A stretch of DNA of 64,000 bases from Asterias rubens. Lineage: Eukaryota > Echinodermata > Asteroidea > Forcipulatida > Asteriidae. A program made the translations under genes and the position numbers. Location of the stretch: contig NC_047062.1 of the NCBI RefSeq assembly GCF_902459465.1, positions 4,590,501 through 4,654,500 of the forward strand. The letters are read 5' to 3'. The notes under the pieces are model-generated. The model worked only from the letters and a program-made list of their open reading frames with translations. It made no database searches and had not been told where the DNA came from. Positions 1 to 11,217 of the stretch are shown in pieces; positions within the stretch are counted from its first letter, which is position 1, and the number at the start of each line of letters is the position of its first letter.

Positions 1-654
1 ATAAGAAAAATATTCCTTTTTTTTTTTTTACCATGGACACGTATGTCGATATTATGTGAAAAGACCCTTAAAAAGGCATTTTTCACGTTTTTTGGAATAA
101 GGTCTAGTTTTGAGGCAGTACTGTCACATCAGGATACAATTGCCCAAGTTTTTGACACCAGATATGGAAAGACCAATGTTGGCCCTAATCACAGCCGAAA
201 GGAAAATTTTCTGAGACCCCTGGCAAGTTGACATTTTGGGGTCCAAAAATAGGGTAAAAATTTCGATTTTGCAAGTTCCAAAAACATACTGTAATGCATG
301 ATGCAAAAATAGCACAAGGGTGATATTTAAAGCAATAATTTTTTTTCTCAAGGAAGGCCAAGGATGATACTTTGTAGTGATATAAAAGGTTTTTTGAAAT
401 AATTTTGCATTTTGGTGGGGTGGAGTTGTAAATATGAGCTAAAAACCAGTTTTTCAGACCCCCAAATCGGCCTAAAATGGCCAAAAAACAAAATGAGCCG
501 TAACCATGGCAACGGGCTATATATAGAATTGAAAATGCAATTTTGTTTACTTGCACCCCAAGGCCCTACCACCCACAAAGTATAAAAAAAAATCATTTTT
601 TGACCGTGAGCAAGTATGACAATTATTTACCTGAACTGACTCTTAATTATTTCA
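1..654. other. No gene seen (window start)
   Basis: AT-rich non-coding sequence. All reading frames are short and overlap on both strands, with no splice-bounded frame or recognisable protein motif. It ends at a MITE fragment. Confidence 0.5.
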
Positions 655-812
655 GTGAGAAATTACCTCTTTCTCAAAAACTATGCTACTTCAGAGGGAG
701 CCGTTTCTCACAATGTGTTGTACTATCAACAGCTCTCCAATGGTCGTTACCAAGTCAGTTTTTAAGTTAATATTTGTTTTGAGTAATTACCAATTGTGTA
801 CCTTCCCTTTAA
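655..812 (+). repeat. MITE family A fragment (3' part)
   Basis: The text shared with other family A copies runs from the GAGAAATTACCTCTTTCTC segment through GAGTAATTACCAA to a terminal CCCTTTAA. The 5' half is missing. It lies about 45 bases upstream of the candidate first exon of the left receptor gene. Confidence 0.75.
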
Positions 813-855
813 GGTATCACGGTATTCACATTGTCATTGTCAGTGTCCCCTTTCT

Positions 856-943
856 ATGCAAACGACCGTATTATTCTCAATTTCTGTCATTTCTGCGTTG
901 TTTTTCTATGTGAAGGTTATAGGCCTACTTGATGGATTTGTAG
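856..943 (+). CDS. Candidate alternative first exon of left nAChR-like gene
   Basis: An ATG opens a 29-codon frame beginning MQTTVLFSISVISALFFY, which looks like a signal peptide. It ends in phase 1 at a GTAAGA donor. Exon 2 of this gene (3839) needs exactly phase 1, and joining them would make a Gly codon. The sequence is unrelated to the first exon of the right-hand paralogue (which begins MGKRIATAQTLLRILLILGC), so either the left copy acquired a new signal exon or this is chance. The true first exon could instead lie outside the window. Transcript evidence is lacking. Confidence 0.3.
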
Positions 944-1969
944 GTAAGAAAAAACGGCGTGGGATTTATACCGAGTTCATTTTAATTTGTTTAGTATTTT
1001 TTGTTTCTTCATTTATGTTTTGATAATTTATACGTGTACGGGTAACTGTCACTGATTGTTTTTGTACGAATAACCCTTTGGTTACTTGCCCCCCCCCCCT
1101 CCCCCCCCCCCACTTTAGTTACTCTGACTCCACCCAATGGGATTACTTGTACCTGTATTGTGAAAGTTGTGGTTTGTCTCTTGAATTTACGATATTTCTA
1201 TGACAGATCAAAGATAAAACAACCCAAGGACGAAGTCGCAATTATTACAATGCATTGTTTTTTTGGTAATTTGTTGCTGAGTTAATGGGATGTTTGGTTA
1301 ATAAATAGTTGTTTTGATGGTTCCTCACTTCCGCTCGCATCCTTGGGTTTTTCATTAAAATTGCCGTAAATTTAAATATGTGGAAATGTCTTTGTTGGTT
1401 CATATTATTAGTCTGAATAATTCAGTTTGTCATCGTCTCCTTCCGGCAATTATGGCTTTTACAGTTTGCCTTAAGTATTTTTGTATGAACAAAAAACCAA
1501 ATCTCAGATGATTCATCTTAAATTGTTGAAGTATTGTGCTCCTTTAATTACAAAGGTCGATATAACCTAACCCAAGATTAAAAACAAAGGCCATTTGTCA
1601 ACACTACAATTTGTTGTGTGAAAATGGTTTCGTATGTATTAAACTATTTCTGTGACGTCACTCTATATTTACGAATCTACACTTGACTGTATAGATTCGA
1701 CTGAAATATCTGTCTGTCCAAATTGAAAGATAACATGATGTCAGTCCCTGCATGATGTGCAAACAAAGCTGAAAACATGTAGTTATTTCAATTTCCAAAA
1801 TCATTTTCAAGTTAATTAATTTACTTAAGAAAAAACTTATTGTTAATTGATCAAAACATGGCCTCAATAATGTTGCAACCACTATAACATGCTTATAAAT
1901 TTTGCAAAATAGCAAATTGTGACCAAACGTCGCGACGTTTAAGTCATAAAATAGACTCTCAAGTGTATA

Positions 1970-2190
1970 TTCGTATACTCGCCCTCGGATCGTTCATCTA
2001 TCCACGAATCTACACTTTCTTACCCATTATGCTAAAGTGAAGATTCGTGAATACGAGCCGTAGGGGAGTACATGGTAATCACGAATCTTCACTTTAGCAG
2101 AATGGGTAAGAAAGTGTAGATTCGTGAATACGAGCCGAAGGCGAGTACATGTAATCACGAATCTACACTTTCTTACCCATTCTTCTTGAC
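1970..2190. repeat. Palindromic tandem repeat
   Basis: A segment containing CACGAATCTACACTTTCTTA and its reverse complement alternates about four times, with variants of a CGAGCCGAAGGCGAGTACAT spacer between them. The block can fold into several alternative hairpins. No coding potential. Confidence 0.75.
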
Positions 2191-2899
2191 ATTCATCCAG
2201 GTTGGCGTCGAATTCTCATTAGACAAGAAATAGAAGTTCTTAGTAATTACAGGATTTTAGATGAAAATATGTTTCTTTTCAAATACTATTCAAAAGTGTT
2301 GCGTGCGATAAGTGAAGTAAAATACGGTTAAACGAATGAACAGAACTGTCCGAATAGTTTTCAAAAGTGTAGCGTACAATACGCCTAAATGAATAAAACA
2401 AACCCCATAGAAACACGAATGAACAGAGAAGTGTGTTTTTTGGCAAATTAAAATGTGCCAAAGACAAACTTTGCAACATATCTCTCTTTGAAGTTGTTTT
2501 GAATTTTCGCTTCATGAAAACGGCTGTTTCGAGTCAGAAGACGACTCTTTAGAGATACAGTGTCTGATTAAATGAAATTAGATTCAGTCAAGCAAACTGC
2601 AAACAACACCTCTGCATTTGGGTGGAAAATGCTGAAGGATTAATCGTGTTTGAATTTTTTATTTCGGGATCTCGACATGGAGCATAATTTACTTTAACCA
2701 ATTGTGCAGTGATGGTATCAGTGTAGAAAGATGAAAGATAACATGTTGCACCGATCTAGAGATCGTATTTAGACTTGTAAATGACGCTGCTGTGTTCAGA
2801 ATACCTATTATGTACATATAGATTCCCATTCAATTCATTTCAATTCAATTCAAACTCTTATTTCCATACCTCATAAAAACAGTACAAAGCAACACCAAA

Positions 2900-3290
2900 G
2901 CTAGGCTATAAATCTTTGCGGAACCCGCTGGTAAGGATGCGAACTGCCTCTATCCAGCAGGCTGCACTGGCTGGCGGTCTACGGTAATAAGACATCTGCT
3001 CTATAGGACTGCACAAGGTCGTGGGTTTTGAATCCCACCCGAGTGATTTGCCCTTCCAAAGTCGGAAAATTATTGAGTATGTTACGTCGGTGTAAGGGTA
3101 AACACAAAGTTATATTCTTAATCCCCCGTGCAAAAATTGTTGTTCGTTGCGTTATGTGTATAGGACCACAAGGCGGTCTAGTCACGGACCCCGTAAAGTG
3201 AGTGACAAGAAGGACTTTTTTGCTGCTTCCCCCAGAAACATAGTTTTCGTTCCCCCAAACTACAATTTTGTTCGAGGACACAAAATAATA
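2900..3290 (+). repeat. tRNA-derived SINE-like repeat
   Basis: It contains a box-B-like stretch (GGTCGTGGGTTTTGAATCCC, about 3018-3037) preceded by a poor A-box region, as in tRNA-derived SINEs. The tail segment (GTGTAAGGGTAAACACAAAG, then CCCCCGTGCAAA) reappears in related form near 3440-3490, 60840-60890 and, reversed, 51130-51256. No intact cloverleaf is visible, so this is not a tRNA gene. Confidence 0.5.
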
Positions 3291-3584
3291 TTTTGAGTGG
3301 ACGAATTCACATTCCGATGGAAGGAACTAATTTTTCAGACTAACAAAACCCATCGACCTTTGCAATTCCAGAGCAATGCATTTTTTTTTTTTTTTTACAG
3401 AACTCGGGAAAATATTAGTATACAGTGCTAACACACATCGGTGTATGGGTAAAACCAAAATAAATGTTCTTTATCCCTGATGCAAATTTAACATCTACTA
3501 CACAAGGTCACGTGAGAAGGTCTTTCGAACTCCACTAAAGTATTACCACTAATCTGTGATGTACTGAATAATCTTTCGAACAGT

Positions 3585-3737
3585 GGGTGCGTTCGATTAG
3601 CTTCCCCGGGTCGACTCCGGTGTGTGGTGTTTTTTTTTCCCAGGACGAACATGTGCAGATTATAACCCACGTTCGTCCTGGAAACAAAAAACCGCCACAC
3701 AGCGGGGTCGACCCAGGGAAGCTAAATGAACGCACCC
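3585..3737. mobile_element. Short TIR element, family F copy 1
   Basis: The ends are inverted: GGGTGCGTTCGATTAGCTTC on the left and the near-complement on the right, each followed by a GGGTCGACCC-like motif. The interior holds a second inverted pair (CCAGGACGAAC and its complement). A second copy is at 16602-16805. It is too short to encode a transposase. Confidence 0.8.
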
Positions 3738-3838
3738 TATAAAGATCATCATCGGCTGTCAAAATGCATCACTGGTTTATCAAACCTTTCCCTATTTATA
3801 CACTCAAATGTTTCACAATATTTATTTTCTTTATCAAG

Positions 3839-3987
3839 GGACACAAGTAAGTGGGAATGAACACGCTAAAAATCTCACAAGGGATCTACTGAGCAAGTAT
3901 GGATCAAAGGATGTCATACCAGTGTTGAACTCGTCGCAACCGCTTAACGTCACTTTGCGTTTACTGATTAAGCAAATCGTAGAATTT
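3839..3987 (+). CDS. Left nAChR-like gene, exon 2
   Basis: Acceptor TTATCAAG and donor GTGAGT. It encodes GTQVSGNEHAKNLTRDLLSK onward to QIVEF (phase 1 in, phase 0 out), the N-terminal extracellular helix region with NLT and NSS glycosylation sequons. 149 nt, as in the paralogue. Confidence 0.85.
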
Positions 3988-6900
3988 GTGAGTCATTTCT
4001 GATTCTTACCTATTTTATTATTCTGAGGTGGGAGAGATGGGGTTGTTACAATACCGACGTTTTTTTCTTCGTTTGTTTAGGTTTAGGCTACATAACTTTG
4101 ACTAAAACAATTCACGACAGTTGTTTAACAAAAACTTTGTTTATGGTGAGTAGACCAACTACTTTTGGACAGTGGGGGCTTAAAAAGTAGTTCTTTCCCA
4201 AAGCTCTTCAGACAATTTTGAACAACAGTCCTAACCATAAGTTAAAAAAGTGACTTGTTTAAAGGCACTTTAAAACACGTTTGGTAATTGTCAAAGACCT
4301 GTCTTCTCGCTTGGTGTATCCCAACATAAGCATATAATAAAAAACCTGTGAAAATTTGGGCTCAATTGGTCATCGAAGTTGCGAGAAAATGATGAAAGAA
4401 AACATCCTTGTTTTACCGATTAAATGTGTGCTTTCAGATGGGAATAAAAGACTGGCTAGAAGTCTTTTAATTTTTTAATGAGAAATTACCTCTTTCTAAA
4501 AAACTAGTTACTTCAGAGGGAGTCATTTCTCACAATGTCTTATACTACCAACAGCTTTCCAATGCTCGTTACCAAGTCAGTTTTTTAAAGTTACTATTTG
4601 TTTTGAGTAATTACCAAACGTTTACCTTCCCTTTAACACCCATGCGTATTGAACAAGAATTGCTAAACTTGTACATTAATTAAGATTTGTTTATAAAGTA
4701 TAAAATATACACCGTAAACAGGCAACTTGTAAAATAATGTTGATCGAGTTCATTATTTGATGTTTTACAGGATGAAACTCGGCAGCAGTTGACATTGGAC
4801 ATCTGGCGAAAGTTGGTAAGTAAAGCCGCCGGGCCTTTGCCTTACGGAATAACATTGGACATGGGTCGTTTAATTTTCCAAAATAATAAATCTATCAATT
4901 CAATTCAATTCAATTCAAAAATGGTTTATTAAAACATGACTCGCAGTTAAAAAAACTGAATTGCACATGTTACATCATAATATGTTAAAAAAATTACATG
5001 AAGTAGAAGTTAACAAAGAAAAGGACATCAAATAAAAATTATTATTATATACATTGACAAAAATACATTGGTAAAAAAAACCAGTAGTCACAATCCTGAA
5101 GTGTTATAAACTATATCAACATGGAGTAATCGATCATGCTTCCAACAAGGTTATCTCAATTCGTCGTAACAGTAGCCGTGTGGGAGTAGAGGCTGGTCTC
5201 TACAAATGGTAGGGGCTCAGTGCAGCTCCACGTTGGGGTGGTGGGGGGGGGGGGGGGGGGGCAACTTGAGCATTGATGTAATGTAATAACTTATGTATAT
5301 AGCAATATACAGTAATTGGGTGCATTTGAGTGCGTTGAAGCGTATAATTAAGAGGTGACGTCTGAACTGTTCCATTTCACAAGGCAAAGCCAATTGGACT
5401 GGAATACTCCATAATTTCACTGGTGATTATGCAATAAATCACTAACGCAATGCATTCGATAAGTTGTTTTATCTCACACTAGATCCTCGTCATTTGTTGG
5501 CACAGTTTGCCCGTGACTAAACATAGAAAGGGAAACTTGACCACACACACGCTGAAACTTAAATTCAATGGGCCTAGCCTATCCGTCATTTTTAGAGCCA
5601 ACATGTACGCAACCTCGTTCCTAAACCACATGTTTTTGGCTTTTTCCCAGAGATCGATGAAAGGGCATAGCCATTGATATCTAATAAAGATAGGCCTGCC
5701 GGTTTAAAACATTTTCAAAGTTATCGACGGAGCCCAAGCCGTAGCCCATTATACAGAAACCGCGGTTTCGAAAAGGCCTATGTACGTAATTTGCTGCTAA
5801 ATATTAGCCAATAATGCAACGCGTAAATTAAAATAAACTTGAACCAAAACTTCAAAGGGAACCTGGTGGTCTGTGCAACGTTAAAAAACGACAGGGTATT
5901 ATTATCTATAAAAATAGAAGAATATCTTGGAATACTATTTTGATTTATTAAGACCCGTTCTAGAATGAAAATAATGAGTTGAAGGTATTTAAACTACAAT
6001 GACTTGTTTGTACTGTTGTCTTTAAAGGCATGGAAAGACGAGTATCTGGTCTGGAATCCTGACGACTACAATGGACTGCAGGAGATATTTATAATACCGT
6101 CAGATGTTTGGACTCCACGTCTAGTTCTACATGAAAAGTAAGCTGCGGTGTTCAAACAGAGGCAAAGAGTAAAGAAATTGTACAAATATAAAACCGTTGG
6201 AAAAAAGATCAGAATGTGGTTTATGACACTCTCAAGTAGCAACTCAACACATGTAAACTATTAAAGACAGTGGACACTATTGGTAATTGTCAAAGACCAG
6301 TCTTCTCACTTGGTGTATCTCAACATATACATATAATAACCAACCTGTGAAAATTTGAGCTCAATCGGTATCGAAGTTGCGCGATAATAATGAAAGAAAA
6401 AACACCCCTGTCACACGAAGTTGTGTTTTCTGATGCTTGATTTCGAGACCTCAAATTCTAAACTTGAGGTCTCGAAATCAAATTCGTGGAAAATTACTTC
6501 TTTCTCGAAAACTACGTCACTTCAGAGGGAGCCATTTCTCACAATGGTTTATACTATCAATCTCTCCCCATTACTCGTAATCCAGAAATGTTTTATGACA
6601 ACAATTATTTTGAGTAATTACCAATAGTGTCCACTGCCTTTAAGGGAATAAAAGGGTAGCGACGAGTTCTTAAACGGCCGTTTAAAACCGGCAGGGTCGT
6701 TGCGGTGTGATCAAGGCCCGAGCCGAAGGTGACGGCAACGACCCTGCAAGGTTTTAAACGGCAGTTTAAGAACGAGTCACTACTCTTTTATTCCCATTCA
6801 TAAATGCCTTTTTGGTTAAAAGCCGCAATTAAGTAAGAAACTCTGTAAAACTTATCCGTTTCTGACGTCTTTGAGCTCTGTACGTCCGTGTGTTACTGTT

Positions 6901-8541
6901 ATGACTGAGGTGACAGTTTCCGGATCCGTTCGTACGTGTATAGTCATGGTGCAAGACGTTCTCGTTTTCTTTTCACACACAGCGCGGCCAACTCACCGAC
7001 AGCGCCTGCATCGCCCGTAACAAGAAACGTCTTGCACCAAGACTAGCGCGTAGTATCCGAAAACAACCGGTTATAAACAGAGCTCCAGCTGGTCATTATC
7101 GACCATTTAAACACCCCACGTGACGCGCTCTCCGCCAATAGGAATAGCGAAACTATCCGAGGTATTTATGAATCAAAGATGAAATGGAGACCGAAATACA
7201 TTCGTTGACGCCATAGTGTTTATGAATCACATAAATTCATGCTGTTTTCGGATTCCCTTTTATCCGACGTGATATTAGAATGAACAAAATATCATTGCCT
7301 TGACATCTTTTTCAGTGTAAGGTTTGGATTTTCAAGCGAGCTCACCATAGAAGTAATTGTCCAACCCAGTGGTCATGTCAACTGGTATACACCATCGATG
7401 CTCAGAGTGACGTGTAAAGTCAATGTTTTAAAGTTCCCCTTCGACACTCAACAGTGCAACCTGACTTTTATGTTCTGGAATTACGACATGTCCCGCCTCG
7501 ATCTGTTGTACTTCGACGATTTCGACGCGAACCAAGATGTCTTCAGCAGCAGTGGAGTGTGGCAGCTGCTTCGAGTCGACGCCCATCGTTATGAGGAGAA
7601 ATACAACTGCTGCGCATACCCCTTCGCTCAGGTTGTCTATACGCTGACATTAGAACGGGCTTCTAACTTCTACATCTTGAGTATTCTGGTACCTTCTGTT
7701 TTACTCACGATGATCACTGTCATGGTCTTCTGTATGCCACCCGAGTCTGGAGAGAAGATCTCACTGGGAATGTCCAACCTACTGGCTTTCATCCTCTTTC
7801 AACAACTCATCTCGGGCAACATGGCACCACAGGGAGATGAAACACCCATACTCAGTAAGTAAAGGTTTCCTCTGTGAGTAAAAAACACCAACAATAAACA
7901 ACATTCACAGCGTTGCTCGAAGCACAATGACATAAGTATGTACATTTTCGTACATAGGGAGTTTGAGCATGGGATACCTCAATACTGACCGACCCCCTTG
8001 CACTGACGTCACACGCGCGCCGCTTTGGGGAGTCAATTCGTAAACGGATATTTGCCTGAAAAGGGCGCAGCACTGTACAACTCAAATACAGTGTCCAAAC
8101 GACCTGATGACTCACGATGGCGAAACCAAGTTTATGTTGTTTTATGTGTCATTTTGAAGCAGATACCGGGTCTCATTGACCCCAAAATGGGCCAGCCCCG
8201 GCCATGGATCCGAATCCGGGTAAATTCTGACCCCTAACGTTCCAACAGACAACTTACAGTGAACCATCTCACTTTGTATTTCAGATGTCTATATTTTCTG
8301 CATGGTGGTGTTGGGTTGCGTTTCTATCTTTGCCTCGGTCTACGTGCTCAGATTGTTCCACAGATCAACCGACAAACCCGTACCGCCATTGGTCATCAAG
8401 GTCATGACGTACATCAGTCGTCAGAAAAGTGACGTCACGTGGAAGACAATCGCAAGGACGACTGACAGCGCCTTGTTTTATTTATTCTTGGTGGCATCTG
8501 TTATTTTTATTTGGGTAACATTCGCCATGCTTCGGGCATGA
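3839..8541 (+). CDS. Nicotinic acetylcholine receptor-like Cys-loop channel subunit, left copy (exons 2-6)
   Basis: Five exons on + (3839-3987, 4771-4815, 6028-6137, 7316-7854, 8285-8541) join in frame with consensus GT-AG sites and end at TGA 8539-8541. The product is a pentameric ligand-gated channel subunit of the plasma membrane. It has a Cys-loop with exactly 13 residues between the cysteines (CKVNVLKFPFDTQQC), a loop B Trp (FWNYD) and vicinal cysteines in loop C (YNCC), the mark of alpha-type nAChR subunits. Four membrane segments follow. TM2 is preceded by GEK, typical of cation channels. Oddities: the TM3-TM4 loop is only about 40 residues, and loop A reads WTPRLVLH where the classic subunit has Asp and Tyr. 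Exon lengths equal those of the right-hand paralogue. The first exon is uncertain (see 856-943). No stop or frameshift is seen in exons 2-6. Confidence 0.88.
4259..4636 (+). repeat. MITE family A copy (intron 2 of left receptor)
   Basis: A diverged full-length copy: TTTAAAGGCACTTT at one end, TTCCCTTTAA at the other, with the shared GTCAAAGACC and TGAGAAATTACCTC segments. The central palindrome is degraded. It lies in intron 2. Confidence 0.8.
4771..4815 (+). CDS. Left nAChR-like gene, exon 3
   Basis: A 45-nt exon after TTTTACAG and before GTAAGT, encoding DETRQQLTLDIWRKL. Small exons of this kind at this position are usual in nAChR genes (the beta-1 strand region). Confidence 0.85.
4888..5260. 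other. Non-coding intron 3 with (CAATT)n and poly-G tracts
   Basis: A short CAATTCAATTCAATT microsatellite at about 4897-4916 and a poly-G run at about 5240-5260. No coding signal. It is part of intron 3 of the left receptor (4816-6027). Confidence 0.6.
6028..6137 (+). CDS. Left nAChR-like gene, exon 4
   Basis: A 110-nt exon after CTTTAAAG and before GTAAGC. It contains the family signature WNPDDYNG and the loop A segment SDVWTPRLVLHE. Phase 0 in, phase 2 out. Confidence 0.88.
6261..6643 (+). repeat. MITE family A, near-complete copy
   Basis: It begins TTAAAGACAGTGGACACTA and ends with the complement (TAGTGTCCACTGCCTTTAA). The central palindrome (GATTTCGAGACCTC paired with GAGGTCTCGAAATC) is at about 6440-6481. 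It lies in intron 4 of the left receptor. No transposase. Confidence 0.9.
6644..6795. repeat. Long hairpin element
   Basis: An imperfect palindrome immediately after the preceding MITE. GGGAATAAAAGGGTAG and the later CTACTCTTTTATTCCC form the base, and TTCTTAAACGG with CAGGGTCGTTGC pair with their complements inside. The loop is about 20 nt. Confidence 0.85.
6941..7044. repeat. Hairpin repeat in intron 4
   Basis: TAGTCATGGTGCAAGACGTT pairs with AACGTCTTGCACCA shortly after, followed by AGACTA. Unrelated in sequence to the hairpin at 6644-6795. Confidence 0.7.
7316..7854 (+). CDS. Left nAChR-like gene, exon 5
   Basis: A 539-nt exon after CTTTTTCAG and before GTAAGT. It encodes the Cys-loop, loop B, loop C (EEKYNCCAYPF), TM1 and TM2. 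Phase 2 in, phase 1 out. Confidence 0.9.
8285..8541 (+). CDS. Left nAChR-like gene, exon 6
   Basis: A 257-nt terminal exon after GTATTTCAG, encoding TM3, a very short cytoplasmic linker, TM4 and the C-terminus TFAMLRA before TGA. Confidence 0.9.
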
Positions 8542-9063
8542 GCTTATTGCTATGTGTATGTGGCAGTCTAACTTTGAGGTCAAAATGAGGGATACGATGA
8601 CACTTTGGCTGCAGTTATAACGTTTATTCTGCAAAAGAAGACGAAGAGAATATTCAATGTTCGTTCGTCTCCGACGCAGAGAATAATGACAATTGATAAT
8701 AATAATAAAATAAATTAAAGCACAATGATATTTACAAATTAAATAACTACACTATTACGGAAAGAACCAATCTATTAAAGGAAAATACCATGAACAATTG
8801 AATCACTTATCCCTTGTGTTCACGTATAAATTGTACTAGAAAGGAACATCAACACTTATAAACAATGTGCTCCAAAGGAAATAATAACCCATTAACTCTG
8901 AAACAAAGACCGTATTTCCCGCCAAAACTCCCGCCATCTTGCGACCGAACCCTTCTAACGAATTAATTGTATAGAAAAGAATAAACCTTAGGAATAACTA
9001 TTCGAGGGTTTCCTTAAACCTCAATTAATTTATATATTTAAACTATGAAATGGTAACTCAAAG

Positions 9064-9445
9064 GCAACAAGTATTTACAAAGCATAAACCTTCGTTTCAC
9101 TTCTACAAAAATCAAATAGCACAACGATGTATACGGTACTAGTAAAACATCGGAAATAATACATTTTTACCAAACTCGGTCAAGTAAAGTTTAGGTACGA
9201 AAAGAGACAAACTAGTTGAGTACTATTTAATATAATTCTAAAATGTGATAGCAAAGTAACAAGTATTTACAAAGCATAAACCTTCGTTTCACTTCTACAA
9301 AAATAAAATAGCACCACGATGTATACGGTACTAGTAAAACATCGCAAATAATACATTTTTACCAAAGTCGGTCAAGTAAAGTTTAGGTACGAAAAGAGAC
9401 AAACTAGTTGAGTACTATTTAATATAATTCTAAAATGTGATAGCA
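9064..9445. repeat. Tandem duplication, two 191-bp units
   Basis: The segment starting GCAACAAGTATTTACAAAGC repeats once, immediately and almost identically, with period 191. The phrases TATACGGTACTAGTAAAACA and GAGACAAACTAGTTGAGTAC occur in both. Few differences suggest a recent event. Confidence 0.9.
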
Positions 9446-10355
9446 AAGTAAAATAAAAGAATGGAATGTTGTTTTACCTGTAAAAGAAGACGCAGAGAAT
9501 AATGACGGAGGGGTCGCCGTTGGTGGCGCCTGAGGATATGAATATTCATTAAAAAGGAAATTGAATGCATAAGAAAATAGTTTTGTGGGGGGTATTACTT
9601 TATACCTGGCACATGTACTTTATACACAATAAAGGCAACCATTGTTCACAGGATGGTGACGATCTCGCCGCGCCATTTTTTTTTTAAATGCCTTGCTCAA
9701 TCGTAACTCATGGAAGTGTGACTATCCACTGATATTTAAGTAACATTTTGATGATGCATTCTGTGTCCTAAGACTACGCAGAACACGCTGTAGCACGGAC
9801 TCTCTAAATTAAAATCTTACGGTCGAATGTTCATAATTATTTAAAACTTGTATTCATAATCTGAAAAAACACAGTCTCTTTTGTTAAAAACTCATAATAA
9901 TAACATTAATAGTTAAATTTGATAAAAGTAATCGTCTTCTATTCATCTGGAAATGTAATAACTAGATGTGTATATTACTCTAAAGATTATAAAATCACGT
10001 TACCTCATAATTTGGAAAAAGACACGAAACGGCGATTTTGTTTTACCCTTTTTTACCCTAACGCCTTGAAGACCTTCACGTCACGTTTGGGTCTATTTTG
10101 CAGCCAAAATAGCCCGACGAAGTCTGTGTGCCCCTTTGAATGAGAGGAATTGCCTGAAGTTCAAACCAATGTGTTTCTTTGAATGGTCAGGGGCTATGGG
10201 CCTACCACCTGCATACTATACATCAAATTATTGACCTGGAGGGTTTTATTTTAAAAAATCTGACTTTTTTGTCCAACTAATACAAGGCCTAATGACTCGA
10301 TTTAATCTAATACTAAAATGTTACTGTACTTTTTTATTGTTACTCTGTTCCGTTG

Positions 10356-10637
10356 TCATTGGGTGACTTGATCTGGGATTTGTTCTTCAAAATGCGCCTC
10401 GAGTCCATTAATAGTATACTTTAGTGAAAAAGTCTCATTCTGTGTAGTATCGTGTGCTGTGGAAACCATAAAATACAGCGCAGCTACGAAAACGCACTCG
10501 AATGCTGCCAATAATGTTGCAGTTAAAAATGCGACTTGTCGCATTACTGGATGATGTATGTACAGTTCGCCTATTTTGTACTCTTTGGTGACCAAATTAT
10601 TGCTACTTGCCCTACTTAGTGTTTGTAAATTATTCAT
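10356..10637 (-). CDS. Candidate small membrane protein ORF, unrecognised
   Basis: A 93-codon ATG-initiated frame on -. A predicted membrane helix (VAFLTATLLAAFECVFVAAL, about residues 35-54) is followed by an NET glycosylation sequon and a polar tail ending DQVTQ. I recognise no family. The 5' part overlaps a roughly 90-bp segment repeated in diverged form near 10950-11040, which argues for caution. It could be a single-pass protein, one exon of a longer gene, or chance. Confidence 0.25.
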   Translation of the reverse strand: MNNLQTLSRASSNNLVTKEYKIGELYIHHPVMRQVAFLTATLLAAFECVFVAALYFMVSTAHDTTQNETFSLKYTINGLEAHFEEQIPDQVTQ

Positions 10638-11105
10638 TTACACAGACTATATCAGCACTGCTGTTCGGCCTGCACTATTTTTTATTTCCAACATGATCCA
10701 AGGCATAGTATAACTTTGGTTAAAAAACCGATGTCGCAGAATTTAGAGTTTAATAACAAACAAACAAAAACCCGGCTTTTCCACTTCTCACTCGGCTTGG
10801 CTTCTTGAAGTCGAACAGTCCAGATTTCGCCTAGTTTTTTTATTTTTGCGAAAACGTAGGCCTACTCAAATTAATGCTGCATATAGTATTACAATAAGGG
10901 GCTGTATAGGCCTATACACAGATTGGCTGACATACAAAGTTGCCTGTAATTTATGGTCATTGGTGACCAACTTATTGCTACTGGCACTACTTAATGTTTG
11001 TAAAGTAATCATTTACACAGATTATATCAGTACTTGTGTCATACAGTAGGCCTATATTATATTCCTAAAACGATCCAATTTTAGTTAGGGAATATATGGA
11101 CATAT

Positions 11106-11217
11106 ATACTGGCTTTGGTTTCAAAACCGAGTGATTGTTTTAATCCTATGTGAACGTTGCAATACTGGCTTTGGTTTCAAAACCGAGTGATTGTTTTAAT
11201 CCTATGTGAACGTTGCA
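11106..11217. repeat. Perfect 56-bp tandem duplication
   Basis: The unit ATACTGGCTTTGGTTTCAAA onward to GAACGTTGCA occurs twice in a row without a visible mismatch. Perfect identity implies either a very recent duplication or an assembly artefact. Confidence 0.9.

Larger units (their letters stand above)
944..3838 (+). other. Presumed intron 1 / 5' region of left receptor gene
   Basis: Non-coding. It carries landmarks also found, in mirror order, in intron 1 of the right copy: a poly-C run followed by ACTTTAGTTACTCTGACTCC (about 1084-1130, counterpart about 28030-28060), a segment near 2590-2640 (counterpart about 27585-27640) and one near 2705-2755 (counterpart about 27165-27215). These mark the extent of the inverted duplication. 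The rest is repeats, listed separately. Confidence 0.5.

Noticed and set aside
3018-3037. tRNA gene suggested by a GGTTTTGAATCCC box B
   Set aside because: No paired acceptor stem or good A box; repeated tail elsewhere shows a SINE.
5217-5420. Frame with a PPPPPPP stretch on -
   Set aside because: Derived from the poly-G tract in intron 3 of the left receptor.
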